A stretch of DNA of 64,000 nt from Topomyia yanbarensis (lineage: Eukaryota > Arthropoda > Insecta > Diptera > Culicidae): NCBI RefSeq assembly GCF_030247195.1, contig NC_080671.1:99187845-99251844 (forward strand), given 5' to 3'. A model generated the notes under the pieces. The model was not told the DNA's origin. It was given only the letters and a program-made list of their open reading frames with translations, and made no database searches. This document shows positions 22,499 to 35,564 of the stretch, piece after piece; the stretch's first letter is position 1; each line of letters starts with the position of its first letter. The position numbers were made by a program, and so were the translations under genes.

Positions 22499-24706
22499 AT
22501 GAGAGTAAAGCCATGTCAAGTGATCCTCAAATTTTTCGCAAAATCACCGATTTTCATGAGATATGTTTTATTGTATAGGGATTATGGTAAATAGCTTTTG
22601 GTATAAATATTTCGTTAAAACTCCTTTTTTCCTTTGAGATATTAACCCTTAAACTTTATTGCATGATAAAATTGTAAATTTTATATCTCAAAACCTACTG
22701 AAGATAATTGAATGAGTTTTTGTACACTTATGGAATGATATTTACACTATCTCATAAAAATAATTTTACAATTTAATTATGTGAATAACGGTACTTTTCA
22801 TCTACTTAAAAATTTCAATTGTATTTTTTCTTGTGTTCTTCACGCTAAAAAATTTCAAAAGATATGTGAAATTACGCGTCAATCTCTCACCTTCAATAAT
22901 CTGTATTAATAATTTTTCATTTTTGTTTCTATCGAGAGTTATGGATGATTTTGTAACGGTGCGTACCATCAACGCACGGCCCACTTTGATGCAGCCCGCG
23001 CGAACTTACATATTGGCAACGCCGCATGTAGCAATGTCCTACTGCGTATCGCTTTGGCAGAGCATACCTTATGCCCAAAATTGCCATCTTCGATATTAGA
23101 GCAAAAAGATAAGCTTTTCTGTGCGGATGTTTAAAGGTGAACATATTCCGAGTAATTTGCATGGTTTTTAGTGTTATATTTTTCAGGAATTATTTAATTT
23201 TCTGTCATTCAAACTCTCAAACCGGCGCGCTCGGATGTTGGCAGTTGCTGTGCAAACTTGAGCAATGGGCATGTTTGAATCTGCATGTATATGACTTTTT
23301 TTTGCAAATTGACATATTTTACCACTTTTTATCGTCAGTTGGTTCTGTCTAGGTGTTAGCACAGTATATTTGCTCACAAAACATTCGTTTGTTTTTATGT
23401 TATAAATATGGTTCGACCAACCGAATACTGTATTTCGTTAAAAAAGTAATGAAGATTTTGAATTATAAATCGTTCATGATTTACTGAAATTTGATGAAGT
23501 AAATAATATCTTACTAGAACTTGGAGAACCACTAATTAACAGAATTGACAGAAGCAATAGCGATAAAGAAAACATGCCAATGCGATTGAAAACAGATTCA
23601 AAGTAATTTTTTTTGCAAGACAATTCGTTGTTTATAAGTAAGATCACTCAGTGGACATAAACAAGCGAAGTAAAATGCTGTTTTCATAAAATGTTCCATT
23701 TTCCTGCATAATGTTGTAGACTAGTAATGAATTTGGATGAAACATCGACTAATAACGTTTTCGTTTTTAACCTGGTATTCACCGGTATAGTGAAAAAAAG
23801 AGATAGACTGAAGTTTGAATGAGTATAGCCCCGACAATACTGGTGTACACTGTCAAAAACGAAAATGCCATAACAAAAGTGTCTTCGAAGATGGCAATAA
23901 CATAAGCGTATTATATGAGTTATGTTTCGGTTCTTTGCGATACAGTTTAATTTCTAGTAACGTTAAATTATAATAAAAAAGTATTCATTAAACAAAATTG
24001 TTTTTGTTGTGCACCTCGGTCAAAAAAAAATCTAAAAGTATCTCAAAATATCCAGAAAACCTTAACCTTTGATAATCCGTATATAAAAGTTTGGTCTTTA
24101 GCACCAATCTAGAGATGTGGTTTTATTTACTCATGCGATGCACGTTTCCTACGCGATGCGCAGTAGGACGTTGGGACATGCGGCGTTGCCAATGTGTAAG
24201 TTACACCGGGCTGCATCAAAGTGGGCCGTGCGTTGATGGTACGCACCGTTACAAAATCATCCATAACTCTCGATAGAAACAAAAATGAAAAATTATCAAT
24301 ACAGATTATTGAAGGTGAGAGATTGACGCGTAATTTGACATACCGTTTGAAATTTTTTAGCGTGAAGAACGCAAGAAAAAATACAATTAAAATTTTTAAG
24401 TAGATGCAAAGTACCGTTATTCACATAACTATATTATAAAATTATTTTTATGAGATAGTGTAAATATCATTCCATAAGTGTACAAAAATTCATTTAATTA
24501 TCTTTAGTAGGTTTTGAGATATAAATTTTACAATTTTATCATGCAATAAAGTTTAAGGGTTAATATCTCAAAGGAAAAAAGGAGTTTTAACGAAATATTT
24601 ATACCAAAAGCTGTTTACCATAATCCCTATACAATAAAACATATCTCATGAAAATCGGTGATTTTGCGAAAAAATCGAGGATCACTTGACATGGCTTTAC
24701 TCATGA
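22499..24706. mobile_element. foldback element with about 560-bp inverted arms and ATGA duplication
   Basis: The element spans 22503-24702. Arms 22503-about 23060 and about 24150-24702 are reverse complements with a high match along their whole length. The outermost bases are GAGTAAAGCCATGTCAAGTG on the left and their complement on the right. The 4-bp ATGA stands on both sides (22499-22502 and 24703-24706). The roughly 1.1-kb centre is AT-rich and non-coding. Long arms with a 4-bp duplication are compatible with the Sola superfamily, but no transposase is present to confirm it. Confidence 0.82.
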
Positions 24707-25129
24707 ACAAATTCTGGTTGGGCGATTTCAAAAAAATTTTTTTTTTGTTTTACATATTTGTAATCTATACCTATATAATATCTATATATGTATGGAATAT
24801 CTATTACCCTGGCAAAACCGATTAAATGGTAAGTTTCAATAATAATATTCTATTTAAACTTTAATTTTATTATGCGTTTTCTATAAAGTCGTGTTTTCGT
24901 TTGTGTAGGCATGTTCCGTTCTAAAATTTTTAGTATATCGTGTGTTTACGAGTTTTGATTTAAAAAGTGTTACTATGGCCAGACACGAGCTATTTGGGAT
25001 TCTAGGTAAAAGAAACAGTTAATTTTTTTGATCAGGGAAATAAAAAAAACCGCAATAAATACATCCTGGAAAACGATGCTCGAAATTCGACCTCACGGCT
25101 AGAAGACAGGGAAATGAATAGCATATAAA
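24707..25129. other. no gene seen
   Basis: AT-rich unassigned sequence between the foldback element and the simple-repeat tract. Confidence 0.3.
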
Positions 25130-25660
25130 TATAAGGAGTAGAACCAACCAAATGAATTTATGAATAAAATTTATATAACAAATAAAATGAATTAATCGAA
25201 TAAAATAATTAAAGTAAAAAGAACTAATGATATGAATTAAGCAAATAAAATTAGCAATATGGACAAAATGAATAATATGAGGAAATTTAATAAAATTAAT
25301 TAAATAAAACAAGGAAATTACATCAAAATAAATTAAAAAGAATAACACAAATAAATAAAATGATGGAAAAAATTAAAGAACAATTTAAATAAACAATAAA
25401 AAAATAAACAAAATGATTAAAATGAATTCATAAGTGATAGGAATAAAAATGATTACATGAATAAATTTCATAAAAATCAATAAATTTAAACATCATATAA
25501 AATTTCTGTTCTTGATCAAACGATTCAAATTAATAAAATACAAAAATGAATCTAATAAACAAAATGAGCAAAAATAACAAATAAAATTAGCAAATCATCA
25601 AAGTACATAGAATAAAATATAGTAAAGAATAAAGTCAAAAATAAATGCCTATATTATATG
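25130..25660. repeat. degenerate AATAAAATGA tract, about 530 bp
   Basis: Low-complexity purine-rich DNA built from variants of AATAAAATGA with irregular spacing. On the minus strand it yields a spurious phenylalanine- and isoleucine-rich open frame. Same type as 22370-22498. Confidence 0.7.
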
Positions 25661-26290
25661 TATAATCAATAAAAAATGAAAAATTAAAGATAAATTTTTT
25701 TGTCATAATTTCAACAATCTCTAAATATGAGCATTTTGACGAATTTCGCGCCAACTCGAACAAATGTTGGCAGAACCCTCTCAGATTTTAATGAAACTTA
25801 CTGTACATGAAAACTTTGTCACAAAAAGCCACTTTGCATACTTTGTTTTTCCAAAAATGATCTAGACTGTCTTTTGAAAAGGGCCAAACTTTCTTTACCA
25901 ACTTTTTTTCAAATGGCTATAGTCTAAAAATGACAAGTCCTAAAAAATGTTGTAGGAGTGATTTTCATAAAATTAGTCAAATTTTTGAATAAAAATATTG
26001 AAAAAATTCTTCGTTGACTCCTACACTGAAAAAAATCGATTTTAAAAATTTAAAGTCGATTTACAAAAATACCCATTTTCGATTTGGATGAAATTTATTT
26101 GAAAAGTTATTTGAATAAAAATTTTCCTTGTCCAAACTAAACTGACTTTTTTCAGTGCATTTTTATCGAAAATTAAACCAATGAAAGTCATAATCATCTC
26201 AGATTCCATTTTCCCAGCTGCTAGTTGCCTGATACATGCAAAAAGTATCAGTAACGAACTTGGTATATATTCATAACAAACTTGAATAAA

Positions 26291-26390
26291 GACTGGAAGG
26301 TTGGAAGATTGGAAGATCAGAAGACTGGAAGATTGGAAGACTGGAAGATTGGAAGACTGGAAGACTAGAAGACTGGAAGACATGAAGACT
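26291..26390. repeat. octamer tandem repeat GGAAGAYT
   Basis: About twelve units of GGAAGACT or GGAAGATT run through this 100-bp tract with period 8. On the minus strand they encode a spurious repeat of SSNLPVFQ. The tract lies inside the long-armed transposon. Confidence 0.85.
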
Positions 26391-26439
26391 GCAGTTCATT
26401 TGTTCCTCTCAAAACTAATAAATTTCTAAAATTTATTTT

Positions 26440-26843
26440 ATGTCTGATGGAGCAGTAGCACAATACAAAAATAAGAAAAACTTCGCAAGCTTGTGTAGAT
26501 TCCAATCAAAGTATGAGTTAAGCGCAGAATGGCATTTTGTTGCAGCATCCCATGGAAAAGGACCCTGTGATGCTATTGGTGGTACTCTCAAGCGAATGGC
26601 AAAAACATCCAGTCTTGCTCGCGACTATGGATATACCATAACAACTCCCCGAGAGTTATATAACTGAGCAGTTGAACAAAGTGATAAAAATATCACAAAA
26701 TTAATGTTCTGCTATATATTCACAACAAAATGTCAAAAGAATTCGAAGAGCTGTATAATAACTCCAAAACAATATCTGGTACTCAAAAATTCCACAGTTT
26801 TGTGCCTATTCCTAGAGGCGAAGTAGAAAAGGTTTTCTAATTC
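26440..26843 (+). pseudogene. transposase-like coding remnant (SDG-QYKN / SHGKGPCD family)
   Basis: The first frame (26440-26667, 75 codons) reads SDGAVAQYKNKKNFASLC, then EWHFVAASHGKGPCDAIGGT and LKRMAKTSS. After a stop and a frame change, 26729-26841 continues SKTISGTQKFHSFVP. I recognise this order from multi-copy arthropod proteins with an SDG...QYKN...WHF-A-SHGKGPCD...GTQK-H-F-P pattern. The isolated Asp and the setting inside a long-armed element make a DDE-type transposase likely, but I cannot name the family with certainty. It is a short middle piece, broken by at least one frameshift. Confidence 0.6.
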
Positions 26844-28395
26844 AAAAGATGAACCAAAAATATTTTCCTTGCATAAAAATAGTACAAAATAGCATGCTTG
26901 AAAATAATTCTAAGACAAATGTTATATATAAAATTCAATACATAATGTTGTGGTGGTTTTTTTTCTTTCTCTGATTCTTCCTCAGCACTAACAAGAAAAT
27001 AAAGAAGTGATAATGAAATATTCGTTTAATGACGTAAACTCTTTTTAATGGGATTCTTGATTAAGGAGTTACATACGTTTTAATGATAAAAATGTCAAGA
27101 AAATTTGAATTTATGTAAATGAATAAAGCAATTATTTCATTACATCAAACTTATAATATTTTGGTAGTACACTTTTCACTGAAATAAACAAGCATACGTT
27201 TATAAAAATATTTTGATAATTGGTGGAGTTATGGCTTTTTCCGAAAACCGTTTTTATTTAAGAGGTTTGCGGTGATCACGATTGAAGAGCAATAGATCAT
27301 CTAAAATCTCAAAACTCAAAAAATTCCATTAGTATATGAGTATTCCCCGTACCTTTACGATTAGTTGAATAAAAAATAACTTTTTCCTGCATTCGAGAAC
27401 GTTTTTAGTAAAAAACGCTGTTTTAAGCTCTAAAAATTGTATTAAAAAAAATTTATCCATGAAACAAAAATTTATGAATGAAAAAAGAATCGTTAAGGTA
27501 CGCGAAAAATTTATTACGATCAATTGAAAAAATAAGAAAATTGATTCAGTAGTTTTTCGACAATCGTGATCGCGAAAAAACCACTTTTAGTAAAACTACA
27601 TTTCGAGATAATCGAGTTTAAAATTTCAAATTACCACTGCTCTTGGTGGACGAAGCGCGCTTGGAAGCACTGTAACTTTCGATCTATTTCTCGGATCTCT
27701 ATAAGAATATGGGAAAACATTCTCAAGGAGTTGTACTTTCAGATAAAGTAATAAAAAAATTTAGATCTTATGAAAAATGAAAAAGTACTTAACCCCTAAA
27801 TAAAAATATGCTTTGTTGCTAAATTAGACAACATCTTCTCACAAACCAAGTTTTATTGGAGTCTGAGATGATTATGGCTTTCATTGATTTAGTTTTAGAT
27901 AAAAATATACTGAAGAAAAAAATCAGTTTGGTCAAGGAAAAGTTTTTTTTATTAACTTTTTTCCTTAAAAGTGACAAACTTGAATTTTTGACGGTAAGTA
28001 GGGAACATAATTACCTATCTTGGAACAAAATTTCATCCAAATCAAAAATGGGTTTTTATTTGCAAACCGACTTAAAATTTTTAAAATCGATTTTTTTTTC
28101 AGTGTAGGAGCCAATGAAGAATTTTTTCAATCTTTTTATTTCTTATTTGACTAATTTTGTGCAAATCACTTGTTTAACATTTTTTTGTAGGACTTGTCAT
28201 TTTTAGACTATAGCCATTTGAAAAAAATTGGTAAAAAAAGTTTTTTCAAAATACAGTCAAGATCATTTTTGGAAAAACAAAGTATGCAAAGTGGCTTTTT
28301 GTGACAAAGTCTTTATGTACAGAAAATTTCATTAAAATCTGAGAGGGTGCTGCCAACTCTGAATATGATTTAGCGCAAAATTCGTCTTTTTGAAA

Positions 28396-29724
28396 GTTTG
28401 TTTACAAGTTTTTGGAAAAGTGGTTACATAAAGTACCAAAAAGCCTGCCGGTACTTCCATTCCATTCTTTTCCACATTCTTATTTTTATTTTATTTTATA
28501 ATTTCATAGTTTGTTTATAATTTAATCATTTAAACTTGTCATTTACAAAAATAGCTCAATTATGTGTTTAATCCTAAACTAGCATATTTCTATTTGTTAT
28601 TCCTATACAATAATTGAATCCAGAGGGAAATATCAATCGCATGAATGGCAGAGATACATTGTCCTTTCATTAAGTACATTTCGGCACTTTTTGGGTAACA
28701 CTATTAGGAGTCTGTACAGAAATGGGATTAATACGAAATAATTTATCAAATTCATTATTTTTCTATTGTTCAAAAGTGCTTGAAATGCTTGTTTGTACAC
28801 GAATTTATCACAAAGAAAACGGTTAGTAATATAGGGATACTTTATTCAGAAACATTATGTTGTATTAAAATATTGTGAAAACTTATTTTTGGAGACTTTA
28901 ATAAATATTGCGATAAATTTGGAAGTCTATTCAAGGTAGAGAATTAATGTCTTCAAAAAAGATTGTTTAGATTGTAACTTTGCTGAGAATGAAAATTTTC
29001 TAATAACATTTTTACAGTCGGTAGTTTTGTTGAGTTTTTTTATGATTACTGACCGCTGAGAATTACGATTAATGCAATCAAAATTCGACATTTATATGAG
29101 CCAAAACGCAGACTGTTGCATTACAGTCAGATGATCATTTCATTAAAAATTGCTCGATAAATACATACTTTTACTATTTTACCTTAAGGATTTATATATG
29201 TTGTGCTTGGCCAAAAACCGAAAATAATTTTCATATATTTGTGAGTATCATATCCTCAATAGCGTTTGGTGAACTTTTCATGGCGAACTGAGCACTCTGA
29301 AGTTCATGGGGTATACATGGGTGCAAGCTATATCACAGTGTATTTCCGGAGACCTGTTTCAAACTTTAAGTATTGTTGTGCCGTGTTTCAAATCAACGGG
29401 ATCAAACAAATAATAGTCTTCTGTGCTCTACGTTCGGGTACGTTTTCATTGAAATGTGAATAAATTAAACAACGTGATTATCTCGAGACGACTTTTCGAA
29501 AAGTGACCGCGTGATGACTAAAATATTCTAAATACCGCTGAACCAATCGATCTGAAATTTTCAGAGACTGTTTATAATTACACAATTTCAATTTTAACCA
29601 TTTACACTTGTCCAAATATGAAAGCTCCCAAAAACCGTTTTTTAAGAAAAGTCGTCATCGTTCTCGAAAAAAAAATATCTTCGCCAAATCCCCATTTTTA
29701 TGGTTGGTAACTGTGTGATAAGGT
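28396..29724. other. no gene seen; AT-rich unassigned DNA
   Basis: No coding signature and no repeat boundary that I can place. The 65-codon frame at 29266-29463 has no family resemblance. Confidence 0.3.
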
Positions 29725-30060
29725 GTAGGTATCAAGAATATTACTATAATCTTTTATTAATTTTTAAAGCTTAGCCTAAGCTGATCTCGAATTTCAATAG
29801 TTTTTTTTATTGCTTGGAACTGTTTTGAAATATGGCAAATGTTAAAAGTGATGGTTTCGATAATTTTGAATATGGTACACAATTATTCTTATTTCGCGTT
29901 TTAACTAGGCCAAATAGCCAAATAAAACTAATTTTTGTGACTACAATGTTCAATATATAATGAATTTCTTGAATATCTTAAATATCTTGATTTATACCCT
30001 GTAATATCTTTTCGTCAAAATATATTAATAGTTTAATTGCTTTGAAGTCTGTACGAGGTA
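29725..30060 (+). repeat. diverged direct repeat, copy 2
   Basis: The counterpart of 21915-22260, same orientation, with the same succession of short shared strings. Divergence is high. Confidence 0.6.
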
Positions 30061-32754
30061 AAGTACCTTCAAAAAAGTTTCTTATGAAAAAATATTTTTT
30101 GTGGGAAGTTACAATTTCCTGTCTATATTAAATCGAATAATTGCTAATCTCACTTTCAGGCAGATTCGCCACTCACTTATAGAATTCGTTCTCTCTACAA
30201 GGAACTTGAACTCTTTCAGAGCGATCCAAAGATTTAAAGTTTGACAACAAGTTATCGCAGGGTTCTGCAAAATTAAAATATCTGCATTTATTGAAAATTG
30301 GGGTTCCTATTTTCTGCAACCAACCAGTTTGAAATTATTCACTGATTGTTTGAAAAAAAAAAATCATGTATATTTCGATTTTATTAATTTTTCCATTCGA
30401 TTAACAAAGAAGTTACGGTTAGTTCATAATATCGGGTTATTATTGTACTGCATAAATATTTATGAAAGATTGATTCCTAATTATTTAAAAAAAAATCCAC
30501 AGCTATTTGTTTTGGTGAGTTTCGTATCGTTATCGACTACCGGAATTAAAATTTCTGATTGCCACAGATAGCGATTATTGCATCGAAAATGCAACATCCA
30601 TTTTCATAAAGAGAGCATGCGTTTAATTGTTTGCTCATTCAGCATGATTAAAATCATGCATTTCTCGAATAAGATTATGTTGGAAATCGATTCAGAGACC
30701 TGAAATCATGGGAAAAAGTTATCAAATAAATGTTTTTGTACACCTTTTGGGTTATTGCCAACTTCTGTATGGAGTGGAATCACTGTGCGGTGGACTGTAA
30801 CTTTAAATGCGTTTTATGATGGAAGTTCTTATGATTATTTCATAACCCGTGAAGGATTTGTTTTTCAATTGTTTTGCATGGTATGCAGCAGTCAAAGGAC
30901 AAATTGTCGGGACAGTATCGCTTCTTCAATCGAATGCCAACTGCTATTAAATCAAAGATTGTCAATCAATCAATTTGTGCTCTTTGTCTATGTTCACACG
31001 AAGAACATTGGAACCAGTAACAGCATTTAAGCCGCTTTCTGTGACTGTCAATTGATGCCCACGAAAGTGTAAATACAACGCGATGAAACAACAGAGAGAC
31101 AGCAATCGGCAATTCAGTAGTGCGACTAAAATGTTGCGACTGGTTGCATCTTCCATCATTTTACCGATTCGTTTCGATTATTAAACATGTAGCGAAGCAT
31201 TGTCTTTCTTTCTTTTTTGTTGGTTATGGAATAAAAAGAGAGATGATCCGAAATCAGGAAGTAAAGGGAGGAAAAAAATCCATCCATAGGAATGGATCCA
31301 CATGTGTTATCTTTCCCGTAGACTCAAAACAAGCGTTTTCGAAATTGCGCTCCGATCCTCTTATTCTGGTTAAGTGAAAACGACAATTTCGAAAGCACTT
31401 TGCATCTTAGCTATTCGTATGACTTTCATGCGTTAAGTGCAACAACTTTCCGAAAGTGTAGTAAAACGATCCGAATTCTGCAATCGAACAAACTTTATTT
31501 TAAAAAGCTGAAATCTCTTCTTTGATGATGAGTGTAAAAATATGAAGAGCTAAATATTTTTAACCAAAAAGAATTTTTTTAGTATTTGCTTAGTAAATCG
31601 TATTCAATTTTTTTCTTTTCGCCTTCAATTTTTAAATTGGCAAAGGAATTGGCTTAGAAAATGCAGTGATCATTTCAGAAATAAGTAACATCGAACAAGT
31701 TTAGGGTTGTTACAGAAATCTCAAAATAAACGCGTCGCACGAATCAATAAACGAAAACGCTTCAGAAACGTAATATTTTGTTTGTGAGTTTATTTTGTTG
31801 TTCATACCTTACTTACGAACAAGCAGCAACAACTAGAGATGGTTAATGTCAGCAATCGGATAACTTTCAACAATTTAATAAAAAAAAAAACTGGGATATC
31901 TATAAGTAATTCTCCTTTGCAGCAAGAGACACGATGATACGTTGTATTCTCTTCCTTTTTTCGGAAGCGAGCGATGCTGAAATGACTGTGCTCATCCATA
32001 TTTAAGAACTCGAATTACTTTAGTATTGACATTATTGAACCATTTGACTTGTGTTATTTAAATTGCAAGTATTTATATGCTAACCGAATATGACAACCAT
32101 TGATGGAGCTAGAAAATGCAAGCTATTTTAAACTACACGTGTGCAAGGTGTAGAAGACGCTGAATCTAAATGAGTAGAAATATATTATTAGAATGTACGA
32201 ACGAAGATAATGCTTCTGATTTAGCAAGCGACTTGTAGATGCGCTGAAACGGTTCAACTTGTTTTTCTTGATCTGGTGTCTTGCCACTATTACCAGTTCA
32301 GTGGCATCACAATTCCACGCTTTTTTAAACTTTCTCCCTTCAACTCCTTGCTCTCCCTTGAGTACTATGGCTCTAAATATTGAAAAATATACTTCCAGTC
32401 CCTTGCTAATTAAATGCCGTAACAACTGTTGACAAATTGACTCAATAGGTCGTTAACAAAAATGGTTAACAAAAAAAATGGTAAAAAAATATCCTAACCC
32501 TCACTTCAAGTAGGAGACAAAGGTCGGTTTGGCGAAATTCTCTTATATGATTTATTCGATTGACGCGGTACCTCTCGCATAAAAAACCTGGCTGATCTTC
32601 AACACTAATAAGATCTAAAAACACCAGCGAAACGCAAAATAGTTTTAAGTGTTCATCCAGATGAGTGCGATGAGAATTTCTTTTTGACTCACGATACCTG
32701 CATCGAACGAGCATTTTCTTTCCGTAATGATCAAAGGTACTGTTCACTTCGTTA
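30061..32754. other. no gene supported; unassigned DNA
   Basis: Several short open frames (30329-30571, 30755-31030, 31120-31377, 32123-32425, 32466-32747) lie on both strands. None shows a domain, a codon pattern or a conserved motif that I recognise. No repeat boundary is clear. Confidence 0.3.
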
Positions 32755-34206
32755 TACAGAGCTTGTACAGCAATTTCATTAAAAAAAAGTTATGCGATCT
32801 CTCAGAATTATGCAATATTTGGTAGAATCGTCCCTTACCGAAAAATAAAAGATACATATTTTTTTATTTCGTCATTAGGGTGTCCCTTTCTACTTTAGAC
32901 TTGTTCAAAAAATCATGATTTTTCAAAAATTGAACTTTTTAAAAATTTATAACTTTTGAATCGCTGAACCGATTTGGGTTATAGGTCAAAAGAAAGGCAT
33001 TTAAGTGTAGTTTCAAGAAAAAAATATTAACTTTAAAAGATATTGAGTTTTGTACGAACAAAATGCGCATTAAATGGTTTTTCTTGATTTTCACTGCGAG
33101 GGTCCTTGAATACTCCATTCTTTTATATTATTATTTGAAAGATCATTCAATTCTACACAACATCTCCAAACATATTTTAGAGTCAGATTGGAGGTTTCGG
33201 AAAAATAATTTTTTAAACATCAAAAGTCTATGTATACACCCCACATGCATGGAAACGATGAAACCGCATGTTTTTGCACCATATACCTCCAGCGAGTCAC
33301 AGCAGTTGTGAATAAAGTAATCTATGATTTACTTACAAGCTGGGTGCAACATTCGTTTCAACCTGGGGGCTGTCCATTAATAACGTGGAATAAAAATTCA
33401 AATTCAAATATAAATAAATATATTTTACTTATTTCTCTTGATGCTTCTTTAGGATTTTTGATACAAAAATAAATAATGCCGAAATATGACCCTTTTAAAA
33501 CCACATGGATGTTTATTGAAGTGGAATTTCTAACCAAAGATGACGCTCGGTAAAAATATTTTGAACGCGAGGGTCTGCAATGTTTGAATATTTATTCTAC
33601 GTGGCTAATGGACAGCCCCCAGGTTAAAACGAATGATGCACCCAGCTTGTAAGTAAATCATAGATTTCTTTATTCACAGCTGCTGTGACTCGCTGGAGGA
33701 GTATGGTGAACTACCATGGGGTTTCATCGTTTCCATGCATGTGGGGTGTATACATAGAATTTTTATTTTCAAAAAATTACATCTCCGAAACCTCTAGATC
33801 TGACTCTCAAATATGTTTGGAGATGTTGTGTAGAATTGAATGATTTTTCAAATAAAATATTAAAGTATGGAGTATTCAAGGAACCTTGCAGTGAAAATCT
33901 AGAAAAACCGATTAATGCGTATTTTGTTCGTACAAAACTCAATATTTTTTAAAGTTAATGATTTTTTCTTGAAACTTCCCATAAAAATCGATTCAGCGGT
34001 TCAAAAGTTATGAATTTTTAAAATATTCAGTTTTTGAAAAATCACGATTTTTTGAACCAGTCTAACGTGGAAAGTGACACCCTAACGACGAAATAAAAAA
34101 ATTTGTATCTAATATTTTTCGGTAAGGAACCATTCTACAAAATATTGCCGAATTCTGAGAGATCGTATAACTTTTTTCATGGAATTGCTGTTGTAAACGC
34201 TGAAAA
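32755..34206. mobile_element. foldback element with about 630-bp arms
   Basis: Left arm about 32755-33395 and right arm about 33590-34206 are reverse complements. Shared strings include GATCTCTCAGAATT, CCTTACCGAAAAAT, CTGGGGGCTGTCCATTA and CACAGCAGTTGTGAATAAAG-like text. The centre of about 200 bp (33396-33590) is AT-rich. No coding frame is convincing. The precise ends and target duplication are uncertain. It belongs to the same structural class as 22503-24702 but shares no obvious sequence with it. Confidence 0.78.
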
Positions 34207-34776
34207 AAAGCTTCCGATAATTTACAGCTTGACAACGAGGAGCCATAGGTCCATGGCAATCTGCAGAAACGCAAACGAACCCGCATTATTTACGATAGCG
34301 ATCATGTGTTACAAGATCGTTTACATATTTTCACAAAAGAATTGAACTATGTTTTGATTTGTTAATAGTATGATACATACGTATAAATGTGAAGTTGAAG
34401 TTGTAGAACAAATAGTTTTAATTAAACAGTTGAATTAACTTGAATTTTAGCAATGTGTTTAGTTTCAATTAATTCAAACTTTAAACTCACACCACATCTT
34501 TCTCTTTCTCACCTCACTCTACTAGATGAACATAAAAAATATTTTGCACGCTGGTTTATGATAATATCTAATATTCGAGGAAGTTTAGGATGATCACCTA
34601 GGTTTTTTATGCGGGAGATACCGCGTTAATTGGTAAATTCATATTGATTAGCTCATAGAGAATTTCGGTGAAGTCGCCATCTTGAATTTCAGAATGACGT
34701 CAAACATCGACATTCGTTTCCTACTCGTCAAGACAATTCCGAAAATATCCATATTGTTGAGCTGCATGCCATAAAG
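34207..34776. other. no gene seen; left flank of LINE A
   Basis: AT-rich DNA with no coding signal. The last 140 bases (GAAGTCGCCATCTTGAATTT near 34670) would continue directly into 42637 in the empty site before LINE A inserted. Confidence 0.4.
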
Positions 34777-34789
34777 AGTCTTCCAGCCC

Positions 34790-35564
34790 ACAGATCGTAT
34801 CAACCACCCGGAGTGATCGGTTGAGTAATCTTTTTGCTCTGGCCCTGTTCTTGTTCGAACAACCAAGTGCTCGGCCTGCGCCACCCGGATTTCTTTTTCA
34901 ATCTCGGCCTCAGCCATCCAACACCAATAGCCGCGGTATTTCGATACCCCAGTAATAGTTACGCGAGTGAAGTGCCCCATCAGCTGATCAGTAGTGCGAA
35001 ACCTAAGTGCTCCGTATTTCGCCTCCTGGCGGGTCTGCGCTATCCCGAAGGACGGCAAAGCCGTCAAAGGATCGCCTCCGATCCGAACCAGCCAAATTCC
35101 AGGCATACTACGGCTTTTCCGCGAAAAAAAAGTGAAGTGAAAATCGTAGCAGGTATCAGGAGCGCAGAATCGTAAGTAGGCAAACTGCTCGCGCCTCCAT
35201 CAAAAAGTTGAATTTCAAATCGGTGAACTCCATCAAGTTAAAAATTCAAACTAACTAAAAACTTGCCCCCCCCCCCATAATAGCGTTGTCCGTCGGCGAC
35301 TTGTACGCGTGTGAAGTGGCGAACCCTAAACGGGAAAGATTCAAATCGGATAATCGGTGTGCGCGTGTGAAGTGACTTCTATGAGTATCTAGTGACGAAC
35401 CCCAACCGAACGAGGTACTATAGAAGGACGAGTCCTACCTTCTAGGGTACAGTAGTGCTACAGTAGAGGAACCGACCTACATAGGGGAGACTGCCCTACG
35501 TAGGAACACACAACTCCCAGGTAATTTCTTTCCAAAGAAAACAAATTATCGTGTAACCGATTTT
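34790..35564 (+). promoter_or_regulatory. 5' untranslated region of LINE A
   Basis: This 775-bp leader should hold the internal promoter. It contains three GTGAAGTG strings (near 34976, 35311 and 35365), two preceded by CGCGTGT, and a run of twelve C at 35265-35276. A 152-codon minus-strand open frame here is a shadow without family resemblance. No promoter element can be assigned with confidence. Confidence 0.5.

Larger units (their letters stand above)
25735..28395. mobile_element. DNA transposon with about 500-bp inverted arms and a transposase-like remnant
   Basis: Left arm about 25735-26215 and right arm about 27845-28395 are reverse complements. Examples are CCTCTCAGATTTTAATGAAA versus its complement near 28330, and GACAAGTCCTAAAAAATG versus TTTTTTGTAGGACTTGTC. 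The exact tips and target duplication could not be fixed. The centre holds an octamer array (26291-26390) and the coding remnant at 26440-26843. Long arms and the remnant suggest a decayed, once autonomous DNA transposon, perhaps Sola-like. Confidence 0.75.

Noticed and set aside
26291..26390. CRISPR-like or protein-coding repeat
   Set aside because: It is a period-8 simple repeat without spacers; the repetitive minus-strand peptide is a by-product.
34648..35106. 152-codon minus-strand open frame
   Set aside because: It lies across the LINE A left junction and 5' untranslated region, antisense to the element, with no recognisable domain.
35263..35278. Run of C as a regulatory or quadruplex element
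   Set aside because: A single homopolymer run may be a sequencing or replication artefact; nothing else supports a function.
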